Shown here in pieces: positions 1-7,916 of a stretch of DNA of 43,154 bases. Within the stretch, counting starts at the first letter, position 1. Every line of letters begins with the position of its first letter. The notes under the pieces are model-generated. The model ran no database searches. It was not told the DNA's origin and worked only from the letters and a program-made list of their open reading frames with translations. Origin of the DNA: Mediterranea sp. (in: CFB group bacteria) (GTDB taxonomy: Bacteria; Bacteroidota; Bacteroidia; Bacteroidales; Bacteroidaceae); the NCBI GenBank assembly GCA_031262385.1, contig JAISHU010000071.1:1-43154 (forward strand), written 5' to 3'. The position numbers and the translations under genes were made by a program.

Positions 1-370
1 TGCCGCATACGCAGATGTCAGCCTGATGCTTTTGCCATAAACGAACAAGTGTTTCGTACATATCCGAATCCACCCAATCATCGGGGTCTACAAAACCTAT
101 AAAATCGCCTACAGCCGCCGAGACCCCGGCATTGCGTGCCATACTCACCCCTGCATTGGCTTGGTGAATAACCTGTATGCGCGGATCACGAGCGGCAATT
201 TCATCGCACAACTCCGACGAACCGTCGGTACTTCCGTCGTCCACAACGATGATTTCGAGGTTACGGTAGGATTGTTGACAAATGGAGCCTACCGATTTTT
301 CCAAGAACGGACGAACATTGTAAACCGGTACAATTATTGAAATCAAGGAGTTAAAAGAGTCCTGAGCCAT
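1..370 (-). CDS. Family 2 glycosyltransferase, N-terminal part (cut by window edge)
   Basis: The start codon is at 370-368, and translation begins MAQDSFNSLISIIVPVYNV and runs off the window after about 123 codons. The N-terminal GT-A nucleotide-binding signature is complete: a SIIVPVYN strand, the VVDDGSTDGS motif, the NAGVSMARN segment and an FVDPDDW metal-binding motif. GT2 enzymes transfer a sugar from a nucleotide-sugar donor at the cytoplasmic face of the inner membrane. It is the last visible gene of the minus-strand glycosyltransferase operon, 110 bp downstream of the Fic gene. Acceptor and donor cannot be told from this part. Confidence 0.88.
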   Translation of the reverse strand, partial: MAQDSFNSLISIIVPVYNVRPFLEKSVGSICQQSYRNLEIIVVDDGSTDGSSELCDEIAARDPRIQVIHQANAGVSMARNAGVSAAVGDFIGFVDPDDWVDSDMYETLVRLWQKHQADICVCG

Positions 371-480
371 ATGTGAAGGGATTCGTTATTATAATGACAG
401 GTATTTGGGCTTTCTCAGTTTTATCAAAAAAGGAATCATAAATGAAATGATATTTGCGCATAAAAGTATGCACATTAAAT

Positions 481-1353
481 TTACTCTTCCTCATAATAAT
501 ATGAATAATCAATACCTTTCATAAAAAGTTCGTGATTATCTATTTCGGTAGTCAAAGCATCTCTTAACAGGTGTTTTAATCGCAAGCTGTATGTCGGGCT
601 AAGCACCATGGCGCTAAGATATTTCTTTTTATCTATTTTACTCCAATCTACACATCGCTTGAGGTGTTTCTTCAGTATCAAGTCCAACCAAATACGGGTA
701 CTCCTCCCGTTACCTTCCATAAACGGATGCGCTATATTCATTTCTACATATTTGTCTATTATTTCAGAGAAAGTGTTTTCAGGCATCTCTTCTATCTTTC
801 TTAGTGTTGCATCCAAAAAGTGTGCAACTGCGAACTGAAAACCTCCTTTACTGATATTCTTCTGTCGGATTTTTCCGGCAAAATCATACAACCCGCCAAA
901 GATATATGCATGTATTTGCTGTAAACCCTTGACAGTTCCTACATCGCCATCGTTAATAAGGTTGTTCTCAAATAGAGTATACGCCTTCTTCTTGCTTTGT
1001 CCGTCAATGCTATTGTCGCTATACGTAAACCATTCTAAAAAAACAGCCGCCTTATTGTTAGGCAAGTATTTAGCCAAAGTTATAACACCATTACTATCCA
1101 ATGTATCAGCCATACGTTTCTTCCCGTCTGCTGCCACAAATTTGAAACTGTGAGTAGCACTCACAAGTTGATGTTGCTCTTTAATGAGCTTTCGTTTTAG
1201 CCACCGCCAATAATTACTTGCTTTAATGTAGTTGTCTTGGTTATTGATAACAGCAATAATGTCTACCACATTAAACCACCATTTGTCATTGTCCTCGTCC
1301 CAGACAGCGCGGACTTCACGGTCATTAAAAAAGCGGATGGAAAGTTTATTCAT
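481..1353 (-). CDS. Fic family protein with BRO-N-like N-terminal domain
   Basis: A 290-residue protein. Residues 209-217 read HPFMEGNGR, an intact Fic active-site motif with the catalytic His and the phosphate-binding GNGR. Residues 151-163 ([13 protein letters not shown]) match the conserved segment before it, and residues about 166-175 would form the target-binding flap. Fic enzymes usually AMPylate Ser, Thr or Tyr of a target protein. The first 110 residues ([12 protein letters not shown], later [12 protein letters not shown]) resemble the BRO-N/antirepressor-type DNA-binding fold. I do not see a convincing [ST]xxxE[GN] inhibitory motif in the protein or a separate small antitoxin ORF beside it. 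The start overlaps the stop of the upstream GT8 gene by 8 bp, so it is probably translated from the glycosyltransferase operon. Target unknown; toxin or regulatory role is inference. Confidence 0.85.
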   Translation of the reverse strand: MNKLSIRFFNDREVRAVWDEDNDKWWFNVVDIIAVINNQDNYIKASNYWRWLKRKLIKEQHQLVSATHSFKFVAADGKKRMADTLDSNGVITLAKYLPNNKAAVFLEWFTYSDNSIDGQSKKKAYTLFENNLINDGDVGTVKGLQQIHAYIFGGLYDFAGKIRQKNISKGGFQFAVAHFLDATLRKIEEMPENTFSEIIDKYVEMNIAHPFMEGNGRSTRIWLDLILKKHLKRCVDWSKIDKKKYLSAMVLSPTYSLRLKHLLRDALTTEIDNHELFMKGIDYSYYYEEE

Positions 1354-2266
1354 ATAGAGAAATGTATTTGGGATGCCTCAGCCCTGTTAAATAAGGTATC
1401 ATCTTAAAACCACGTTTCAAACGTGCCGTGAAAGAAGATAGCGGACGCCCGCCTTTCCACGGAGTCATATCCAAGTAGGTAAAATATTCGCCGCGTAGCG
1501 GATGCATGCTATCGTAATGCCAAGGTTTCTTGTTGGTATAATGCAGGATTGCGGGGTGAAGAAGTTCCTGCCGATAGGCTTCCGGGTTGGGTGCCTTTCT
1601 ATCCATGCCGTAGCGGTAAAAGCCGTCCTGCATATTCCATTTCAGTGGAATGTATAACGTGTGTTGATACAGCACCGCGTTCAACAAATCTTGGTCGTTG
1701 AAGCGAATGCGTTCGGGATAGGTATGGAAATAAGTGATGCATTGGCGGTCTACTTGGTGTTGACGCCAATAATTGAGATTGATAAGCAACACACCCGAGT
1801 TGAAGTACTTGTATTTGGAATCGTAGCAAAGGCGTTGGTAACGCTCGGCTTCATTGCTGCCGATGTCTTCTACACATGCTACGGCATATTCGGTGATATC
1901 GGTATTCCACAGTTCGGCAATGGATGTTTCTACAATGATGTCGCAATCCATATAGAGCACCTTTTCGAGGGTCGACGGAAGAATGGACGACAGCATGCAA
2001 CGGTAATAGGCAGCCATACTGATACGTCCTTCGGCGGCACGAATAGAAAACCCTTGCAACAAGTCGCTTTCCGGCACATAAAAATGCACTTCGTTGCCGG
2101 TTCGAGCAGCAAGGTCGGTAAGGATGTCGCGGTCGCCTTGCGGCAAATAGTCGGTGACAATGTGCACACAGAAACGCGATTCCCGGTTGTTGTGAAACAG
2201 GGAGACCAATGTTACCGCGCAGTGGCGGGTGAAGTTGGCATCTATATTACAGGCGATGTGAATCAT
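1346..2266 (-). CDS. Family 8 glycosyltransferase (LPS glucosyl/galactosyltransferase-like)
   Basis: A 306-residue protein with the GT8 layout: N-terminal [12 protein letters not shown], the donor-site segment [13 protein letters not shown] and the DxD metal motif in [10 protein letters not shown] (D107, D109). The C-terminal [20 protein letters not shown] segment is typical of bacterial GT8 proteins such as the LPS 1,2-glucosyl- and 1,3-galactosyltransferases. These are retaining, metal-dependent enzymes that add hexoses to LPS core or other glycans in the cytoplasm. It lies 45 bp downstream of the GT90 gene and overlaps the Fic gene by 8 bp. The exact sugar is not predictable. Confidence 0.9.
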   Translation of the reverse strand: MIHIACNIDANFTRHCAVTLVSLFHNNRESRFCVHIVTDYLPQGDRDILTDLAARTGNEVHFYVPESDLLQGFSIRAAEGRISMAAYYRCMLSSILPSTLEKVLYMDCDIIVETSIAELWNTDITEYAVACVEDIGSNEAERYQRLCYDSKYKYFNSGVLLINLNYWRQHQVDRQCITYFHTYPERIRFNDQDLLNAVLYQHTLYIPLKWNMQDGFYRYGMDRKAPNPEAYRQELLHPAILHYTNKKPWHYDSMHPLRGEYFTYLDMTPWKGGRPLSSFTARLKRGFKMIPYLTGLRHPKYISLYE

Positions 2267-2311
2267 GCGGTTAATGATTTAATATCCCGCAAAAGTACGG
2301 TATTTATTCTT

Positions 2312-3325
2312 TCAGCAGACTTTTTGTCCGGTCATTCTAAAGTATTTATCGAGCACCAGCAGCGAGATAAGTTCCTCGTGCCGATGATTGCGAAACTGCG
2401 CCACGTACTCGTGCGCATGTTCCACTATGCGGAGGGCTTCGTCGGTATGCTCCATATAGTAATGCAGGCGCTCTTCCAGATCCGAAAAGTCGGGCTTTAT
2501 TTCTATGTAGTGATAATTGGGTATCAGCGTACCCTCCATAAACCACGTTTCGCAGGTGGGGCGCGGCATCACGGCAATGGAGTTGGACGACATCACCCAC
2601 TTGAGGTTGGAAGCTACGTCGTTACCTTCGAGCGTCATAATGAACTTGTATTGAAAGTGCTGATTGATGGTTATCTTGGGGGTCAACCATTCGTCCAACA
2701 CGCCCTCGTCGCGCCCTACCACCCCACAATCGACTAACGGACTGCCAAAATATTTATGCAGAAAGTCGGCTCGCGAACGGCTTTTGCGTACTTTCCCGCG
2801 AAAGATAGCCATATCCCGTTTTTTGGTAAAAGGTATGGGGTCGTCGACAAACATAAAGTGGCGAAATTTATCCAACTTCATCACGACCGAATTGGTGTTG
2901 TCGGTAAGCAAACGGCTTTTCACCACCATGGGGTACGACGGCGTGAAGTAAACGTCGCCCGGCAAATACCCCCAGCGAAGGGTGGGGCGAAACCAACGGG
3001 TATAATCGTGTGCATCGAAGTAATAGGCTTTGTGAAAAAGCGAAAAACGATAGTTGCCAATGGCACCCAAATACTCCAGATAACCAAAATGAAGGTTGGA
3101 GCGATTGTCCGAAGGCAATGTCGTGGGGACACTCAAGCGATTGTAATAGTTGACGCGACTTTCTATATAGCTCTTTTGAGGGTGATGCTCCAACTCTTTC
3201 ATTCGGCGTTTCAATAGCAGGCGGTAGTATATGGAGGGGACTGCCAAGCCGACAATATTCTTCACAAAATAGAGAAATTTGGGCGGCTTGCCGCTATGTA
3301 GTTTGTACGACAAAGAGTCTTTCAT
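2312..3325 (-). CDS. Glycosyltransferase family 90 (CAP10/LpsA-like)
   Basis: A 337-residue protein. The segment at about 226-270 (YKFIMTLEGNDVASNLKW, then MPRPTCETWFMEGTLIPN) is the hallmark of the CAP10/GT90 family, which includes LPS-modifying LpsA proteins of Pasteurellaceae and fungal capsule xylosyltransferases. IFRGKVRKSRSRADF at about 174-188 fits the conserved phosphate-binding region of the family. The start overlaps the end of the upstream GT2-kinase gene by 4 bp (ATGA), indicating translational coupling. Probable role: adding a sugar to LPS or a similar outer-membrane glycan. Donor and linkage are unknown. Confidence 0.87.
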   Translation of the reverse strand: MKDSLSYKLHSGKPPKFLYFVKNIVGLAVPSIYYRLLLKRRMKELEHHPQKSYIESRVNYYNRLSVPTTLPSDNRSNLHFGYLEYLGAIGNYRFSLFHKAYYFDAHDYTRWFRPTLRWGYLPGDVYFTPSYPMVVKSRLLTDNTNSVVMKLDKFRHFMFVDDPIPFTKKRDMAIFRGKVRKSRSRADFLHKYFGSPLVDCGVVGRDEGVLDEWLTPKITINQHFQYKFIMTLEGNDVASNLKWVMSSNSIAVMPRPTCETWFMEGTLIPNYHYIEIKPDFSDLEERLHYYMEHTDEALRIVEHAHEYVAQFRNHRHEELISLLVLDKYFRMTGQKVC

Positions 3326-4809
3326 TTTTTTATCCGTTTATCTGTTTTAGGGTCAGCGGCATGAGCCTTTTCAATCAGACGAAGACAGGCGTGCGCATCA
3401 AATCCGCGTACCCGGGCATACTCATCGGCAAGCACTTTAAACATAGCAGGAGTGCCGGGCAGACGTTCAAAGTTTTTACATCCTTTTTCCATGGAAACTC
3501 GCCCGAAACGCATCCGGTTAAGATCGATGATTTCTACATGGATCGTTCCGTCGGCTCTTTCTTCGAACAAAATATTGCCCGCCGAATAGTCTTTGTGCAG
3601 AAAGCCTTGTTCGTGCATCCGGGCGGTAGTGCGGGCTATGGCTCGAAGAATATCGTCTTTGCGGGAGAAATCACGCGTGGCAAAGCCGCGATAGGTATAG
3701 GGACAAGTGGATTTCAGGCTTACATAGTAGCTGTGTCCGAACATCAGCCAAGTGCCTGTGGAGTAGAAACCTATCGGTTGCGGCGAGCCGACACCTGCCT
3801 TGCGAAGCCTTTCGGCATAACGGTAGGAACGACGTGCTTTTGACGGTCTGAAAAGATTGTATGCCAATTGGTTGAATATATTCGGAATACGAAAAGACTT
3901 TACCACCAATTCGTAACCTTGTTCTCTAAATTCTTTAAGCTCGTTGCGACCTTTGTAAAGGGGAATGCCTTCGTTGCGAAAATGTACGGGAAGCGTGCGT
4001 ATAAACAGTTCCAATTCTTTCCACTGCGGATTTACAACGATACGGCGCGGAAAGATGATGCGCGAAAGACGATTCAATAATTTAGACCAAGTGCGGTTAT
4101 AATGAAGCTTTCCGCCCAACTGTTGTTCGAAAAATTCGGGATGTCGCCGATTGAGTACATCTATCACATGTCTTTTTAGCGCGCGGTCGGAGATGCGTTT
4201 AGAATTGGCGCGTACACGGTAGTAGAGCATCGACTGGGGCAACTGAATCACTTTGCCTCCGTTTTTCAGTATGGCTATCCAAAACTCCCAATCTTCGCGG
4301 GCAATTATTTCTTGACAATATCCGCCTGCTTGTTCCCAATCTTCACGTCTAAAGAGGGCGGTAATGGGAATCATATTTTTGCGTGCCAGCAACGACAACG
4401 AGAAAGGCAGCAGTTTCCATTCCCCGGCGCGGTCACCAAAAAACTCGGCATGCGAATATACCACTTTTAGTTCGTTGTCGCTTTCCATTCGGGCAACGGC
4501 TTCGCTTATAAAGCACTTGTCTATACGGTCGTCGGCATCTACCGGAAGGATATATTTTCCTTTAGCCAAAGCGATAGCATGGTTGCGTGCCGCACAAGCT
4601 CCGGCATTGGTTTGGGTGTGAACCTGTACGCGTGGGTCGTGCACGGCATATTCTTGCGCGATGAGCAAGGAATCGTCACTCGAACCATCGTCCATTAACA
4701 CGAGTTCCAGAGATGGGTAGTCGGATACCAGTACCGAATCAACAGCCTCCTTCAAGTAAGGTTCCATGTTATACATCGGCATTATTACCGAAACCAAGGG
4801 CGTCGTCAT
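3322..4809 (-). CDS. Fusion of family 2 glycosyltransferase and LPS/Kdo-type kinase
   Basis: A 495-residue protein with two enzymes in one chain. Residues 1-220 are a GT2 domain with VSVIMPMYNM, MDDGSSDDS (about 39-47), NAGACAARN and the metal site DADD (91-94). Residues about 290-450 carry protein-kinase-fold motifs of the WaaP/KdkA/RIO-like sugar kinases: a candidate ATP-binding Lys304 in LVVKSF, the catalytic loop HKDYSAGN (H405, D407, N412) and the metal-binding IIDLNR (D429). Such kinases phosphorylate lipid A-core sugars. The gene starts 12 bp after the upstream GT2 gene ends and overlaps the GT90 gene by 4 bp. Inference: it adds a core sugar and phosphorylates it or a neighbouring residue. 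The reading frame is continuous through the linker. Confidence 0.88.
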   Translation of the reverse strand: MTTPLVSVIMPMYNMEPYLKEAVDSVLVSDYPSLELVLMDDGSSDDSLLIAQEYAVHDPRVQVHTQTNAGACAARNHAIALAKGKYILPVDADDRIDKCFISEAVARMESDNELKVVYSHAEFFGDRAGEWKLLPFSLSLLARKNMIPITALFRREDWEQAGGYCQEIIAREDWEFWIAILKNGGKVIQLPQSMLYYRVRANSKRISDRALKRHVIDVLNRRHPEFFEQQLGGKLHYNRTWSKLLNRLSRIIFPRRIVVNPQWKELELFIRTLPVHFRNEGIPLYKGRNELKEFREQGYELVVKSFRIPNIFNQLAYNLFRPSKARRSYRYAERLRKAGVGSPQPIGFYSTGTWLMFGHSYYVSLKSTCPYTYRGFATRDFSRKDDILRAIARTTARMHEQGFLHKDYSAGNILFEERADGTIHVEIIDLNRMRFGRVSMEKGCKNFERLPGTPAMFKVLADEYARVRGFDAHACLRLIEKAHAADPKTDKRIKK

Positions 4810-4820
4810 AGGCTTACTCT

Positions 4821-5537
4821 TTAAATTTTATCCAACCCTTTGGTGTACTTCAACCAGTAATATTTCAGCGGGTTGGTATATTTTAGCTTCTTCCACGGGC
4901 GACTGCTGTGCGGGCGGTGCCACACGGGCAAGGTGGTAAACAGGTAGTTTTGAAACCCTTCTTTGAGCGACTGATGCGAGATGGTGACGTCGTACCAACT
5001 TTTGTTGGGGTCTAAGGTGCCGAAGTCGAACCGCTGCAAGAGTGCCGGTGTAAGCAGCGAGCAACAGAAACTACAGTGTCGCTGGGTGGCAAACACCTCG
5101 TCGGGACGGTCTACGGCATAGAGGTAGGGGTAGTTGATGTGTCCGTGTTCGTTTACCGTCACGGCAGCGGCGATGCCACAGTCGGGATGTTGCATGGCAC
5201 CGTCTATCAGTCCCTGCACAATGTGCGGTTTTATTACCACATCCGACTCTACAATGAGCACACCCGTACCTTCGGCGTTGGCACGCTGTTGTGCCTGCTG
5301 TAATATCAGCAAATAGTTGGGCGAAGGATGCGTAGTGAGGTCGGCAAGATTCACTAACTCGAACCCCAGCTCTGCCGATGCCTGTTGCAAAGCTTGCGTA
5401 TTGGCTTCGGTGCTGAAATCATTGTAAATGACGTAGGTAAAGGGGATATTTATTTGCGAAGCCATCACAGCCCTTGCTGTTTCCAGCGTCAGCTCAATGG
5501 CATCTTTTACGGGCGTAATAATGTGAAGATGTTTCAT
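4821..5537 (-). CDS. Family 2-like glycosyltransferase, first gene of the LPS operon
   Basis: The frame is open to 5591, but the better start is the ATG at 5537, giving MKHLHIITPVKDA and 238 residues. It begins directly at the GT-A core strand, and the -7 promoter box at 5561-5568 would otherwise lie inside the gene. Features: YVIYNDFS in place of the usual VDDGS motif, the VLIVESDVVI strand (in the position of DxD) and a C-terminal PHSSRPWKKLKY segment. The family transfers sugars from nucleotide donors. Because the canonical DxD is replaced by ESD, metal use or activity may differ. It leads the operon that continues to the window edge. Confidence 0.82.
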   Translation of the reverse strand: MKHLHIITPVKDAIELTLETARAVMASQINIPFTYVIYNDFSTEANTQALQQASAELGFELVNLADLTTHPSPNYLLILQQAQQRANAEGTGVLIVESDVVIKPHIVQGLIDGAMQHPDCGIAAAVTVNEHGHINYPYLYAVDRPDEVFATQRHCSFCCSLLTPALLQRFDFGTLDPNKSWYDVTISHQSLKEGFQNYLFTTLPVWHRPHSSRPWKKLKYTNPLKYYWLKYTKGLDKI

Positions 5538-5560
5538 CCGTTTTAAATGTTGCAATTGTG

Positions 5561-5592
5561 CAAAATTATGGATTATTTTGCACACAGCCAAA
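5561..5592 (-). promoter_or_regulatory. Promoter of the glycosyltransferase operon
   Basis: On the minus strand TAATTTTG (5568-5561) matches the Bacteroides -7 box TAnnTTTG, and a TTTG -33 box lies at 5592-5589 with a 20-bp spacer, which is the preferred distance. The start codon at 5537 follows 23 bp downstream. It is the only clear promoter seen for the six-gene operon. Confidence 0.75.
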
Positions 5593-5660
5593 CGAGGGAA
5601 GCATATCTTTGTCTAACCAGCTCTTTCTTAATTGACAATCTAAGCATATTTGGCTATCTG

Positions 5661-5716
5661 AATGTAGTAAAGTTCTTCTTCATTTTAGTAATTGGCGCGC
5701 TTTCATTTTAGTAGTT
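5661..5716. repeat. Weak three-unit repeat with TAGTA spacing of 21 and 23 bp
   Basis: The word TAGTA recurs at 5665, 5686 and 5709, and the last two units share CATTTTAGTARTTGGC. The units end in TTGGC like the stronger 22-bp array at 6001-6131. Only three units and imperfect, so it may be coincidental or an eroded member of the same family. Confidence 0.4.
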
Positions 5717-5873
5717 GGCAAAAAAGAGAGAGGAAGTAAAACAAGCAGCAATGAGAGGTAATAAAAATTAATCATATTGACTTACCCTGACAATGAGGAA
5801 GATATGAAAACAAAAAAAAATGCATGCAATTTTCGACAAAAGAAAAGAAAATAAAAGAGAAGAAAATAAAGAA

Positions 5874-5936
5874 CTCTCTCTTCCTCCTCAAGATTCCTTC
5901 TCCCGGGAGAAGCATCCTTGAGAAGAAAGCAGAGAG
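5874..5936. repeat. Long imperfect inverted repeat with a perfect 16-bp palindrome at its centre
   Basis: The centre CTTCTCCCGGGAGAAG (5897-5912) is a perfect palindrome. It is flanked outward by CTCAAG/CTTGAG and CTCTCT/AGAGAG arms, with interruptions. It could form a hairpin or cruciform. It is not followed by a T-run, so a terminator role is doubtful. Confidence 0.6.
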
Positions 5937-5943
5937 ATTGAAC

Positions 5944-5986
5944 GAGGAGGGAAGGAGGAGAAGGAGAGGGAGGAGGAAGGAAAGGA
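5944..5986 (+). repeat. 43-nt uninterrupted purine tract
   Basis: Every base from 5944 to 5986 on the plus strand is A or G, built from GGAGG, GGAAGG and GGAGAGGG words. The surrounding 5907-5990 is also mostly purine. Such tracts can form triplex DNA or block polymerases. It sits directly before the 22-bp array. Confidence 0.75.
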
Positions 5987-6000
5987 TTGAGTAAACTTAC

Positions 6001-6131
6001 TGATTGACGAATGCGAATCAAGTGATTGGCGAACACGAATCACCTGATTGACAAACATGAATCACTTGATTGGCAAACATGAATTACTTGATTGGCAAAC
6101 GCCACTCACCGTTTGGCGAATGTAACTCACC
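6001..6131 (+). repeat. Degenerate 22-bp tandem repeat array upstream of dnaB
   Basis: Units start at 6001, 6023, 6045, 6067 and 6089 (exact 22-bp steps), with a sixth after a 21-bp step. The unit pattern is TGATTGRCRAAC followed by about four variable bases and AATCACY; the last units drift. Across unit junctions it contains AATCANNTGATT, an inverted repeat that could be a dimeric protein site. There are no identical repeats and no unique spacers, so this is not a CRISPR. The same core occurs in the array at 28713-28866. Confidence 0.85.
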
Positions 6132-6217
6132 GGATTATGCCGGTCAATCATGCCAATAAGAATCTATCGTTCCACAAAATCGCAACATGAATCATTTCAA
6201 TTTCACTCTCTTTTTGC

Positions 6218-6225
6218 TATCTTTG
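6218..6225 (+). promoter_or_regulatory. -7 promoter box of dnaB
   Basis: TATCTTTG matches TAnnTTTG and lies 27 bp before the dnaB start codon. No clear -33 TTTG is seen at the preferred distance. Confidence 0.6.
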
Positions 6226-6252
6226 TCGCCTTATCAAGAAAGATAAACCTTC

Positions 6253-7800
6253 ATGGCAGAACCCAAAAAATATCCTCGCAGCCGTACGAAAGCCGCTATT
6301 CAGCCGGTGAACGACTACGGCCGCATACAACCCCAAGCCACTGATATAGAAGAAGCTGTATTGGGAGCGCTGATGATAGAACGCGACGCTTACTCGCTGG
6401 TGGGCGAGATATTGCGCCCCGAATCGTTCTACGAACATCGACACCAACTGATTTATGCCGCCATCACCGACTTGGTGGCGGGACAGAAGCCGGTGGACTT
6501 GCTCACGGTGAAAGACCAACTGATACGGCGCGGCGAACTCGAAGAGGTTGGAGGTCCCTTCTACATCGCCCAGCTTAGCAGCAAAGTGGCAACCTCGGCA
6601 CACATCGAATTTCATGCACGCATCATCGCACAAAAAGCGTTGGCACGCGAGCTGATTAGCTTTACCAGCCACATCCAGTCGAAAGCTTTCGACGAAAGTC
6701 TGGACGTGGACGACCTGATGCAGGAAGCCGAAGGCAAACTCTTTGAAATCTCGCAGCAAAATCTCAAAAAAGACTATACCCAAATCAATCCGGTGGTGGC
6801 GGAAGCCTATCAGCTTATCCAAAAAGCAGCGGCACGAACCGACGGCTTGAGCGGACTGGAAAGCGGATTCCACGAACTGGACCACATTACCTCGGGCTGG
6901 CAAAACTCCGACCTGATTATCATCGCGGCACGTCCCGCCATGGGTAAGACCGCCTTCGTGCTCTCCATGGCTAAAAACATTGCGGTAAACTATCGCAACC
7001 CCGTGGCGGTGTTCTCACTGGAAATGAGCAACGTGCAGTTGGTAAACCGTCTGATATCGAACGTCTGCGAGATAGAAAGCGGCAAAATAAAAAGCGGACA
7101 ACTTGCCGACCACGAATGGCAGCAATTGGACTACAAACTGCGCGACCTGCTGGATGCGCCGCTCTACGTCGACGACACCCCCTCGCTGTCGGTATTCGAA
7201 CTGCGTACCAAAGCCCGCCGATTAGTGCGCGAACATGGCGTGAAAATCATTATCATCGACTACTTGCAGCTAATGAATGCCAGCGGAATGTCCTTCGGCA
7301 ACCGTCAGGAGGAGGTAAGTACCATATCGCGCTCGCTCAAAGGACTTGCCAAGGAATTGAACATCCCCATCATCGCCCTGTCGCAGTTGAACCGTGGTGT
7401 GGAAAACCGCGAAGGCGAAGACGGCAAACGCCCCCAACTAAGCGATTTGCGCGAATCGGGTGCCATCGAACAGGATGCCGATATGGTGTGCTTCATCCAC
7501 CGCCCCGAGTATTATAAGATTTTCCTGTCGACCGACGGTGCCGACCTGCGCGGACTCGCCGAAATCATCATTGCCAAACATCGTAACGGTGCCATAGGCG
7601 ATGTACGTCTGCGCTTCCTCGGCGAATTTACCCGTTTCCAAAACCTCGACGACGACCTGATAATACCCACTGCCCCCGGCGGACAAGGCAAAACGTACGG
7701 ATCCAAAATGAACCGTGGCGGCAAAGGCGCACCCAAGGCAAGTGCCGGAGCAGGCACTCCGCCTCCCCCACCCCCGCCGCCTGCCGATATGCCGTTTTGA
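6253..7800 (+). CDS. dnaB: Replicative DNA helicase DnaB
   Basis: A 515-residue protein of the DnaB family, the hexameric ATP-driven helicase that unwinds DNA at the fork. The N-terminal domain (about 28-130, DIEEAVLGALMIERDA) contacts primase. The RecA-like domain has Walker A ARPAMGKTA (about 226-234, K232), IFSLEMS-type motif VFSLEMSN and Walker B IIIIDYLQLM (D336), followed by LSQLNRGVENR and DLRESGAIEQDADMV. No intein interrupts it. The C-terminal tail after the helicase core is a low-complexity Gly/Lys/Ala stretch ending in a run of eight prolines and ADMPF. It is encoded alone, with a -7 box 27 bp upstream and the 22-bp array before that. Confidence 0.97.
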   Translation: MAEPKKYPRSRTKAAIQPVNDYGRIQPQATDIEEAVLGALMIERDAYSLVGEILRPESFYEHRHQLIYAAITDLVAGQKPVDLLTVKDQLIRRGELEEVGGPFYIAQLSSKVATSAHIEFHARIIAQKALARELISFTSHIQSKAFDESLDVDDLMQEAEGKLFEISQQNLKKDYTQINPVVAEAYQLIQKAAARTDGLSGLESGFHELDHITSGWQNSDLIIIAARPAMGKTAFVLSMAKNIAVNYRNPVAVFSLEMSNVQLVNRLISNVCEIESGKIKSGQLADHEWQQLDYKLRDLLDAPLYVDDTPSLSVFELRTKARRLVREHGVKIIIIDYLQLMNASGMSFGNRQEEVSTISRSLKGLAKELNIPIIALSQLNRGVENREGEDGKRPQLSDLRESGAIEQDADMVCFIHRPEYYKIFLSTDGADLRGLAEIIIAKHRNGAIGDVRLRFLGEFTRFQNLDDDLIIPTAPGGQGKTYGSKMNRGGKGAPKASAGAGTPPPPPPPPADMPF

Positions 7801-7811
7801 ATTATTCTCCG

Positions 7812-7819
7812 TATCTTTG
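7812..7819 (+). promoter_or_regulatory. -7 promoter box of sufB
   Basis: TATCTTTG matches TAnnTTTG, 12 bp after the dnaB stop, giving a leader of roughly 90 nt before sufB. No well-spaced -33 box is seen. Confidence 0.55.
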
Positions 7820-7848
7820 CCCGCGTAATCAAGACGGCATCGACTTAA

Positions 7849-7887
7849 AGCCTGCTTAAACAGATTCTAAGAACTATTAAACAGGCT
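7849..7887 (+). promoter_or_regulatory. Inverted repeat in the sufB leader
   Basis: AGCCTGCTTAA (7849-7859) pairs with TTAAACAGGCT (7877-7887), 10 of 11 positions, across a 17-nt loop. It lies between the presumed start site and the sufB start codon and could be an operator or an mRNA hairpin. Function is not known. Confidence 0.45.
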
Positions 7888-7916
7888 CTTAACGATTCCG
7901 ATAAAGTTTCTATATT

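Larger units (their letters stand above)
5538..6252. other. Gene-free region between the glycosyltransferase operon and dnaB
   Basis: 715 bp between divergent genes. In order it holds the glycosyltransferase operon promoter (5561-5592), a weak three-unit repeat with steps of 21 and 23 bp (5661-5716), an A-rich stretch (about 5800-5870), a long imperfect hairpin (5874-5936), a polypurine run (5944-5986), a six-unit 22-bp array (6001-6131) and the dnaB -7 box (6218-6225). I find no convincing ORF or RNA gene in it. A short minus-strand frame at 5782-6036 is low-complexity and arises from the purine tract. Confidence 0.7.

Noticed and set aside
1661..2737. Plus-strand ORF (358 codons) opposite GT8 and GT90
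   Set aside because: It spans two genes on the other strand and has no domain signature.
5782..6036. Minus-strand ORF (84 codons) rich in Pro, Ser and Leu
   Set aside because: It arises from the polypurine tract read on the other strand, with no homologue recognised.
6001..6131. CRISPR array
   Set aside because: The units are contiguous and degenerate with no unique spacers, and no cas genes are in the window.
5538..6252. Replication origin next to dnaB
   Set aside because: No DnaA-box cluster (TTATCCACA-like), no dnaA or dnaN nearby. A dnaB gene alone is not evidence of an origin.
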